From Desmonostoc muscorum FACHB-395 (lineage in GTDB: Bacteria > Cyanobacteriota > Cyanobacteriia > Cyanobacteriales > Nostocaceae): a stretch of DNA of 64,000 nucleotides. How positions within the stretch are numbered: the stretch's first letter is position 1; the number at the start of each line of letters is the position of its first letter. Positions 57,377 through 64,000 of this stretch are shown here, piece after piece. Below the pieces are notes generated by a model. It did not search any database. It was not told the origin of the DNA and saw nothing but the letters and a program-made list of their open reading frames with translations. The stretch covers positions 144,306 through 208,305 of the forward strand of contig NZ_JACJSF010000005.1 in assembly GCF_014698035.1 (NCBI RefSeq), in the 5' to 3' direction. The position numbers were made by a program, and so were the translations under genes.

Positions 57377-58135
57377 ATGCCTGATGAGCATCGGTTGGAA
57401 GAAAAATTTTTATCCCAGGAAGCTGAAAGAAGAATATCTGAAAAGCTAGATGACGCGGAAAAAATAGAAATAGATGTACAAACCGATCTGTTGAAAATAG
57501 TTCAGGGACAAGCGGATGGAGTTTCGGTTGTAGGACAAGGATTAGTAATCCAAGAAGATATTCGCGTACAAGAAATACAACTGCAAACAGATAGTATTTC
57601 CCTCAATCATTTCAGCGCTCTTTTGGGTCAAATAGAACTGAATGAACCAGTCAATACCATAGCTCGTATTATACTTACAGAAACCGATATTAACCGCACC
57701 TTGGCATCAGACTTTGTTAGCAGCCAGATGCAAAATTTTGATTTGGATGTAGATGGCAAAATTGTGAGTTTTGAGGCCCAAAAAATTGAGCTATTTTTAC
57801 CTGGTGATGGGAAAATAGAATGTAGGGGAAGAGTGCTGTTAAAAGAGAGGGGAAATACTCGCCCTTTGGCTTACACTGCGATCGCACGTCCACGCACACA
57901 TTCACAACCCGCGATGCTGGAGAGTTTTAACTGCACTGAGGGAGGAGGAATTTCTATAGAAGTAGTTACAGCTTTAATGCAGAAAGCAAAAGAATTAATG
58001 AACATACCATATTTTAAATGGGAAGATATGGTGTTTCATATTAAAGATATAACAGTAGAAATTGGTAGTTTAATACTAATGGTAGAAACTCAAGTGAGGC
58101 AAATACCACCATCGTCAATTTTACCCTCTTCTTAG
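57377..58135 (+). CDS. DUF2993 (LmeA-like) protein
   Basis: The 252-residue protein has the DUF2993 pattern VDVQTDLLKIVQGQADGVSV, LTETDINRTLASDFV and FLPGDGKIECRGRVLL, and the C-terminal PYFKWEDMVFHIKDITVEIG. The family includes LmeA of mycobacteria, which acts in envelope mannan synthesis; it has an extended lipid-groove fold. No signal peptide is obvious. It lies between a P450 and crtO on the same strand with 100-base spacers; a link to lipids or carotenoids is inference. Confidence 0.8.
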   Translation: MPDEHRLEEKFLSQEAERRISEKLDDAEKIEIDVQTDLLKIVQGQADGVSVVGQGLVIQEDIRVQEIQLQTDSISLNHFSALLGQIELNEPVNTIARIILTETDINRTLASDFVSSQMQNFDLDVDGKIVSFEAQKIELFLPGDGKIECRGRVLLKERGNTRPLAYTAIARPRTHSQPAMLESFNCTEGGGISIEVVTALMQKAKELMNIPYFKWEDMVFHIKDITVEIGSLILMVETQVRQIPPSSILPSS

Positions 58136-58239
58136 TAGAATTGACTTTAGTTAAAGATAATTTTTGTTACCGAAGGATGATGTAAAAGTAATAAAAGGTT
58201 TCTACTATTTAGAAAGCTACTTATTTCTAAATTCCAACT

Positions 58240-59934
58240 ATGCAAGAGTATGATGTTGTGCTGATCGGTGCTGGACACAATGGGTTAGTTTGTGCGGCTT
58301 ACTTGTTGAAAGCTGGTTATAGCGTCCTGTTATTGGAAAAGCGTTCTGTTCCAGGTGGTGCAGCAACAACTGAAGAATGTCTACCACAAGAGGCTCCTGG
58401 ATTTAAATTTAACTTGTGCGCTATTGACCATGAATTTATTCATTTGGGGCCCGTTGTTGAAGAATTAGAACTAGAAAAATATGGCTTGCATTATTTGGAG
58501 TGCGATCCAGTTGTTTTCTGTCCTCATCCTGATGGCAAGTATTTCTTAGGGCATAAGTCGCTAGAAAAAACTTGTGCAGAAATTGCTCGTTATAATGAAC
58601 GTGATGCCAAAAAATACGCAGAATTTGTAGATTTTTGGCAACGAGCAATCGGTGCAATGATTCCGATGTTTAATGCACCGCCAAAGTCAATTATAGATAT
58701 TGTTGGCAACTACGATATCAAAAAATTCAAAGATTTATTTTCAGTTATTGGTTCTCCAAATAAAACGCTGGACTTTATTCGCACCATGTTAACCAGCGCT
58801 GAAGATTTACTTAACGAGTGGTTTGATGAAGAATTTCTGAAAGCACCACTAGCAAGATTAGCATCAGAACTTGGTGCGCCACCATCGCAAAAAACCCTTG
58901 CCATTGGTGCAATTATGATGGCGATGCGTCATAACCCTGGCATGGCCAGACCTCGCGGTGGAACTGGCGCATTAGTGCAAGCTTTGGTGAATTTAGTCAC
59001 AAGTAAAGGTGGCGTTATTCTCACAGACCAGCACGTTGAAAAAGTTTTAATTGATGATGGCAAAGCTGTTGGTGTGCGGGTTGCTGGTGGTAAAGAATAT
59101 CGCGCCAAATACGGGGTTATATCTAATATTGATGCCAAGCGATTGTTCTTACAAATGACTGATAAAAGCGATGTTGATGGAGCCGACCCAGATTTATGGG
59201 AAAGATTAGAACGCCGCATCGTTAACAACAACGAAACCATCCTCAAGATAGATTTGGCTTTAGATGAACCACTGCATTTTCCACACCACGCTCACAAAGA
59301 TGAATATCTCGTCGGTTCTATCTTGATTGCCGATTCCGTAGCTCATGTAGAACAGGCTCATAGTAAATGTACTTTGGGAGAGATTCCTGATGCTGACCCA
59401 TCAATGTATGTGGTGATGCCTAGTTATTTAGATCCAACATTAGCACCACCAGGTAAGCACACTGTATGGATTGAGTATTTTGCCCCTTATCAAATTGCTG
59501 GTGCAGAAGGCACTGGTTTAAAAGGTACTGGCTGGACAGATGAATTGAAAAACAAAGTTGCAGATAGAGTGGTTGATAAGTTGGCAGACTATGCACCAAA
59601 TGTCAAAAGTGCAACTATCGCCCGTCGTGTAGAAAGTCCAGCAGAACTAGGAGAAAGATTAGGTGCTTACAAAGGGAATTATTACCATGTTGACATGACT
59701 TTAGATCAGATGATATTTTTCCGTCCCTTACCAGAAATAGCCAACTATAAAACGCCAATTGATAATCTATTTTTGACTGGTGCTGGCACTCATCCAGGTG
59801 GTTCGATTTCGGGAATGCCGGGGCGCAATTGTGCCCGGGCCTTTTTACAGGCAAAACATCCTATTAGCCAAACCTTGAAGGATGCAAGAGATTCGATTAA
59901 GTCAACTGTCGAGTCAGTGTTTGGAATTAATTAG
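58240..59934 (+). CDS. crtO: Beta-carotene ketolase, CrtO type
   Basis: The 564-residue protein begins with an FAD Rossmann motif (DVVLIGAGHNGLVCAAYLL) and PGGAATTEECLPQEAP. It follows Synechocystis CrtO (slr0088) and Anabaena CrtO closely from memory: NLCAIDHEFIHLGPVVEELE, RTMLTSAEDLLNEWFDEEFL, RRVESPAELGERLGAYKGN and the final GAGTHPGGSISGMPGRNCAR. CrtO oxidises beta-carotene to echinenone (4-keto group) with a phytoene-desaturase-like fold; CrtW is an unrelated alternative. It is probably membrane-associated. It may share a transcript with DUF2993 (104-base gap). A long hairpin follows. Confidence 0.94.
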   Translation: MQEYDVVLIGAGHNGLVCAAYLLKAGYSVLLLEKRSVPGGAATTEECLPQEAPGFKFNLCAIDHEFIHLGPVVEELELEKYGLHYLECDPVVFCPHPDGKYFLGHKSLEKTCAEIARYNERDAKKYAEFVDFWQRAIGAMIPMFNAPPKSIIDIVGNYDIKKFKDLFSVIGSPNKTLDFIRTMLTSAEDLLNEWFDEEFLKAPLARLASELGAPPSQKTLAIGAIMMAMRHNPGMARPRGGTGALVQALVNLVTSKGGVILTDQHVEKVLIDDGKAVGVRVAGGKEYRAKYGVISNIDAKRLFLQMTDKSDVDGADPDLWERLERRIVNNNETILKIDLALDEPLHFPHHAHKDEYLVGSILIADSVAHVEQAHSKCTLGEIPDADPSMYVVMPSYLDPTLAPPGKHTVWIEYFAPYQIAGAEGTGLKGTGWTDELKNKVADRVVDKLADYAPNVKSATIARRVESPAELGERLGAYKGNYYHVDMTLDQMIFFRPLPEIANYKTPIDNLFLTGAGTHPGGSISGMPGRNCARAFLQAKHPISQTLKDARDSIKSTVESVFGIN

Positions 59935-59972
59935 GCGTTGCAAACATAAAGCCTATAATTATCTATTTTTTG

Positions 59973-60025
59973 CCTTCATATCTTTGTACTGAAAACATAA
60001 TTTTGGTATCACAAAGATATGAAGG
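59973..60025. terminator. Terminator after crtO
   Basis: CCTTCATATCTTTGT and ACAAAGATATGAAGG are a perfect 15-bp pair with a 23-base AT-rich loop. The first arm lies about 38 bases after the crtO stop. The loop is long for a classical terminator; it may be a palindromic repeat. Confidence 0.55.
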
Positions 60026-60745
60026 TATTATTTAAAGTATCCTCTTAGATAAGAATCTGTTTTGATGTTTGTTAGTGCAATGTGGCGTAGACGTACTTAT
60101 TTGCGTGGGTAGAAAAGAGGCAATAGGAAGGAAGGCTTTTTTAGTTGTACGGAGTTTTTTTAAATCAAATATGAGTCCTATAGATTTTACAAGCGATAAG
60201 TTACATTGATAGACTTCTCATAATTTTTGCAAATATAACGTTGATAGTCATCATTGAGAATTAGTTATTGGCATCCATCCAATGACAGATATTAATCTGA
60301 TACGCTTTTAAGTTGCATAGTTTCAATCGCTAAAAAGACGCAAAGACGTAATTTGAATGATGATTAGCTTAGATAAATGCTTGAAAAATGAAGCAACTAA
60401 CATGATTGTCTAGCGAAAAACTATTACGATCGCCTATGGCGGGTGGTATACCATTGCACTCTTAGGAAATTACCAAACACTTGCGATGTCTACAACAGGC
60501 GACATTTACACAATATATACAACACAAATAATTGTTTTTTTAATGAAATAGGTACTAAGTAATTGCTTTATGTAGATTTAATATGATAATCTAGCCTACG
60601 CTTGATTTTAATAAACATCTATGCGTCGTCAACAAAGCTCTTTCTGAAAAGATAAGTGAATTAATGCGTAAAAACTAGTGTATTTTGATAATACTCAAAA
60701 AAAGAACGAATTTTAACATCATCTCATAAGTTTTGTAGGTACAGC
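60026..60745. other. Intergenic, about 720 bases
   Basis: AT-rich, with no supported ORF. It includes AAAAAGACGCAAAGACG and a HIP1-like CGATCGCC. The TPR lipoprotein promoter must be near its right end. No RNA gene was recognised. Confidence 0.45.
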
Positions 60746-61489
60746 ATGATTGTTCAGCGCTGCTTCGTTGCATCTGGTTTGATAGCTTTCTTCGCATTTG
60801 GTTGTAATGGTGGGGCAAACTCATCAATAGAAAATACTACACAAGTTGTCCAAGAAAGTAATGTAACCCAGCTTTTCATAGAAGCGAAGGCTACCCAAAA
60901 AGCAGAAGACTTTTTTCATCAAGGTAATAATTTATTAGATGGACAACGTTATGAAGATGCAATAAAGGTATACGATAAAGTGATCGCCATCAAAGTTGAG
61001 AGTCCTGAAGCTTGGATTAACCGTGGCATAGCTTTAACATCGTTGCAACGCTACCAAGACGCTCTTGCATCCTATGATAGAGCGATCGCCATCAAACCCG
61101 ATAAATATGAAGCCTGGTATAATCGTGGTATAGCTTTGACATCGTTGCAGCGCTACAAAGACGCGATCGTATCTTACGACAAAGCGATCGCTATCCAACC
61201 CAACAAATATCAAGCCTTAATTAACCGAGGCATTGCACTGACAAAGCTACACCGCTACAAAGACGCGATCGCATCTTATGATAGAGCGATCGCCATCAAG
61301 CAAGATTTACACCAAGCATATTACAATAAAGCTTGCTCTTATGCTTTACAAAGCAATCTAGAATTAGCAATTGAAAACCTAGACAAAGCAATCAAGCTTG
61401 TTCCTGATAAATACAAGAAATTAGCAAAAACTGACCCAGACTTTAGCAAAGTGCGTAGTGAAAAGCAGTTTCAGGAATTAGTGCAATAG
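60746..61489 (+). CDS. TPR-repeat lipoprotein
   Basis: The 247-residue protein has a lipoprotein-like leader (ASGLIAFFAFGC, lipobox-like FAFGC) and then five TPR motifs. These include YEDAIKVYDKVIAIKVESPE AWINRGIAL split by a repeat boundary, YQDALASYDRAIAIKPDKYE, YKDAIVSYDKAIAIQPNKYQ and YKDAIASYDRAIAIKQDLHQ. TPR arrays bind peptides or proteins; this one is probably anchored outside the cytoplasm. The near-identical repeats suggest recent duplication. Partner unknown. Confidence 0.87.
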   Translation: MIVQRCFVASGLIAFFAFGCNGGANSSIENTTQVVQESNVTQLFIEAKATQKAEDFFHQGNNLLDGQRYEDAIKVYDKVIAIKVESPEAWINRGIALTSLQRYQDALASYDRAIAIKPDKYEAWYNRGIALTSLQRYKDAIVSYDKAIAIQPNKYQALINRGIALTKLHRYKDAIASYDRAIAIKQDLHQAYYNKACSYALQSNLELAIENLDKAIKLVPDKYKKLAKTDPDFSKVRSEKQFQELVQ

Positions 61490-61566
61490 TATTTTATCAC
61501 TACCACTCAGTGTAGAATATAAGCCTGCTTTAGCAAGATTTTTTCTTGAGCGGTTTACGGTTAGAC

Positions 61567-62481
61567 ATGAAAAAATTGTTAATCACCGGGGCAAGTGGTT
61601 TTTTAGGATGGCATCTTTGCCAGCTTGCAAAACCAGAATGGGAGATTTATGGCACTTATTTATCCCATCCTTTAGAGATTTTTGGCATTAAAACTTTAAA
61701 AGCGAACTTAACAAATTTTCAGGAATTGAAACGCATATTTAATGATGTCAAACCAGAAGCAGTTATTCATACTGCTGCACATTCGCAACCAAATTTTTGT
61801 CAAACTAACCCCAAAGAATCGCACGCAATTAACGTCATAGCATCCTGTAATATTGCCGGACTGTGTGCAGATAACTCTATTCCTTGTGCTTTTACCTCAA
61901 CTGACTTAGTTTTTGATGGCTTAAATGCTCCCTATCAAGAAATAGATGCCGTGTGTCCTGTCAACCTTTACGGTGAGCAAAAAGCCATAGCTGAAGCAGA
62001 TATGCTAGAAAGGTATCCCATGACCGCAGTGTGTCGAATGCCGTTAATGTTTGGTGCAGAAACACCTACAGCAAAAAGCTTTATTCAGCCATTTATTCAA
62101 ACTTTAAAAGCAGAAAAAGAACTCAATTTATTTATAGATGAATTTCGCACCCCAGTAAGTGGAACAACCGCCGCCAAAGGACTTTTATTAGCATTAGAAA
62201 AAGTTAATGGCATCATTCACTTAGGTGGCAAAGAGCGGATTTCGCGTTATGATTTTGGACAAATATTAGTGGAAGTATTTCAACTTCCTAGCACTGGTCT
62301 GAAATCCTGCCGACAACAAGATGTGAAAATGGCAGCACCTAGACCAGCAGATGTTTCTTTGGATAGTTCTAAAGCTTTTGCATTGGGGTATCAGCCTTTA
62401 TCTGTAAAGGAAGAATTAGAAATGCTACAGGTACTTGCACTTAAAGAATACGATTTAGACAAAAATTCAGCCCATCAATAA
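61567..62481 (+). CDS. RmlD-like SDR reductase (sugar-nucleotide type)
   Basis: ATG 61567 gives 304 residues, beginning MKKLLITGASGFLGWHLCQL (Rossmann GxxGxxG). A TTG 21 bases upstream is less likely. Later motifs are HTAAHSQPNFCQTNP, TSTDLVFDG, and Y-x-x-x-K in LYGEQKAIAEADM, the extended-SDR catalytic pair. FRTPVSGTTAAKGLLLALE resembles dTDP-4-dehydrorhamnose reductases. The substrate is probably a sugar nucleotide, but a specific one cannot be assigned without sugar neighbours. Confidence 0.85.
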   Translation: MKKLLITGASGFLGWHLCQLAKPEWEIYGTYLSHPLEIFGIKTLKANLTNFQELKRIFNDVKPEAVIHTAAHSQPNFCQTNPKESHAINVIASCNIAGLCADNSIPCAFTSTDLVFDGLNAPYQEIDAVCPVNLYGEQKAIAEADMLERYPMTAVCRMPLMFGAETPTAKSFIQPFIQTLKAEKELNLFIDEFRTPVSGTTAAKGLLLALEKVNGIIHLGGKERISRYDFGQILVEVFQLPSTGLKSCRQQDVKMAAPRPADVSLDSSKAFALGYQPLSVKEELEMLQVLALKEYDLDKNSAHQ

Positions 62482-62524
62482 ATGGAAACAGTTTCTAGAC
62501 TATTGGTGATCAATTGCTTGGTCT

Positions 62525-63894
62525 TTATTCCGCAGATTCAATAAGAATCACTTCCTCTCTAGGAATATATCTACCGCTATAAGCAAGACGTACTTTTCCA
62601 TCTTGGGCAATATCATTGATTTCTTCTCCCTTGCGATTCCACCAATTGGGTGCATACATCCAGGTGCATCTGTCACCTATTTTGAGTCTCTGTACTTTAC
62701 TTGCAGTTTCCTGGCTCCAATCTTGTATTGGATTAAGTATATTGTAAGGAATTATTTCTGTTTTAATTATCTTTATACAGGCGGTATTGCCTTCTTCTTT
62801 TTCTAATTCAGTCTTTTTGCATGAGCTTGTCATAGATATAAAATCTGCTTCTGAAATAAATAAGTTTTTAAAGTCTATCCACTCATAACGCTCTATACTT
62901 TGCCCTAGCAAGACAACTTTGGCTCTATGGGTATCAATATCAAACTCTATTGCAGCCCCTATATCTCCCTGATGTGTTTGACATAGTAGCTTGAGTTTCT
63001 GAAGTAACTCTAAATCTAATTTTGCTAAAGGTATTTCATATCTCTTTGTATTATCATCATCACCATCAAATTGTTCGACTGTATCGCTCACATGTGAGAT
63101 AGAAGACTTGCCAGTAAAACCCATATCAAATATTATAGGGTCTTTGAGTAGTTTCTCATGTTCAAGTATTGCTTGATATATAACCTCGGCTGTTGTGTCT
63201 GTGGTTACATCACTGATTTCACTATGTCTGTTTATAAGCTTGTGCTGATTAAATTGAATGTCTCCATATATATCTTTTTCTTCTATATAGATGAATCCGG
63301 TTCTAGTATCTTCCAAGTGCGTGATTTCATGATAAGTTGCAACTTTTTGAATATCCTGAGCCATTCCATAAGCTTCCAGGCATGAAGCTAACAGTACTGC
63401 CTGAGTTGCACCCAGACCACCAACACCTTTACCCCATTCATCAGCAGATCCTCTTCTGCTGATTTCCCCAATTGCGTAAATTGTTGCTCCTACATTGTTG
63501 CTTTTGTCTTTCTCTACCCTTGTTGTAATAGAATTAAAACTTGTAGGAGAAGTCTGTATTTCGTAATTTAGAAAACCTGCTCCCTTTTTATTAACAAGTG
63601 CAATATCAGTCCTTCTACCTGGGTATTGGTATTCTTGAATTGACTCAAAATTGTCTTGTTTAAAGTAGGTTTGAGTAGTTGCATTAAGTATATTTTCTGC
63701 TCGACTTTTGGCATATTTATGTACTGCACTTTCGCTTCTAGTACTGACAAATTGATTGCTTATACAATCTATTTCTGTTTCTTGTACTTCTTCTATATTG
63801 ACGTTATGAGAAAAATGTCCACTAACCCAGAATGATGTTTCTTTGCGTGTTTTATGGTGCGCTTTTTTATAGAAAAGTGGGCGATCTATATATT
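62525..63894 (-). pseudogene. Gene with CoiA-like nuclease signature, 5' end removed by IS
   Basis: The frame from the stop at 62525 stays open to about 63891, far above the internal ATG at 63364, and reads as natural protein all the way: RPLFYKKAHHKTRKETSFWV, RSESAVHKYAKSRAENILN, YPGRRTDIALVNKKG, NYEIQTSPTSFNSITTRVE. The D..ExQ.S pattern resembles CoiA and related restriction-endonuclease-fold nucleases. A stop appears exactly where IS-end sequence begins, and no start codon precedes. The C-terminal 280 residues (GDRCTWMYAPNWWNRKGEEI) are unrecognised. It could be expressed from ATG 63364 as a nuclease-less fragment, but that would lack the signature. I infer inactivation by transposition. 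Confidence 0.72.
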
Positions 63895-63895
63895 A

Positions 63896-64000
63896 GACCT
63901 CTTGCAAAAAAGTTTTGTGGTATGATTGAGGGCTGACTAAATCCAAGAGAAATTTAGGCTTCTTTTTGAACTTCATAATTATAAATCCCAGCAATTAAAT
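63896..64000 (-). mobile_element. Partial insertion sequence, transposase C-terminus
   Basis: GACCTCTTGCAAAAAAGTTT at 63896-63915 resembles a known cyanobacterial IS end. Inside, a minus-strand frame ends with LIAGIYNYEVQKEA and stop at 63954-63956; this resembles the C-terminus of IS5-type DDE transposases as I remember them. The rest lies beyond the window. It abuts the broken nuclease-like gene. Confidence 0.65.

Overview
The window looks like chromosomal DNA of a filamentous, probably heterocyst-forming cyanobacterium (Nostoc/Anabaena type). The octamer GCGATCGC (HIP1) is scattered through genes and spacers. Many products are cyanobacterial specialities: a CAAD protein, Ycf54, a CrtO-type ketolase, plant-type ferredoxin, biliverdin reductase, CYP110-like P450s, an HstK-type Ser/Thr-His kinase and a cyanobacteriochrome. 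Spacers carry the short dispersed repeats typical of Nostocales. The genus is an inference. No rRNA, tRNA or CRISPR array was recognised.

Layout. 1-5.2 kb: bvdR (cut by the window edge), a ferredoxin, a SpoIID-like protein, then sulfiredoxin and Dps (oxidative stress) and an HTH/GrpE-like protein. 5.9-8.5 kb: a STAS protein abutting a PP2C response regulator tail to tail, and a DUF1350 hydrolase. 8.7-16.1 kb (all minus): a membrane protein, the lemA-M48 protease pair, and stress-type envelope genes (acidic protein, CAAD, BON lipoprotein, duplicated glycine-rich protein). 16.6-24.7 kb (plus): a 1033-aa repeat-built membrane protein, a cyanobacteriochrome hybrid kinase and ilvD. 25.4-28 kb: a two-gene unit of a small EACC1-like protein and a caspase-EF hand-TM-periplasmic-binding-protein fusion; this is the most unusual system in the window. 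28.2-36 kb: a Uma2 gene, the 1961-aa Ser/Thr-His kinase, and an antitoxin with a frameshifted toxin. 36-45.8 kb: housekeeping and metabolism (pdxJ, SnoaL-like, ycf54, DUF212, crtE, folD, Nudix, AI-2E exporter) and a histidine kinase carrying a repeat insertion. 46.3-51.5 kb: phoD, then an accessory stretch (Uma2, a vapC remnant, DUF6883/DUF4926, an AIG1/Toc34-like GTPase, tandem repeats). 51.5-62.5 kb: a transketolase/phosphoketolase-like enzyme, two P450s, DUF2993, crtO, a TPR lipoprotein and an RmlD-like reductase. 62.5-64 kb: a gene with a CoiA-like nuclease signature whose 5' end is cut by the end of an insertion sequence that runs off the window.

Two themes stand out. First, signalling and conflict genes are dense: two ATP-binding histidine kinases plus the Ser/Thr-His hybrid, a partner-switch pair, a caspase system, an AIG1 GTPase and decayed toxin-antitoxin units. 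Second, dispersed repeats have entered at least two kinase genes without breaking the reading frame, and they also sit at the 5' ends of other genes. All family names come from reading the sequence and remembered family signatures; no database search was run.
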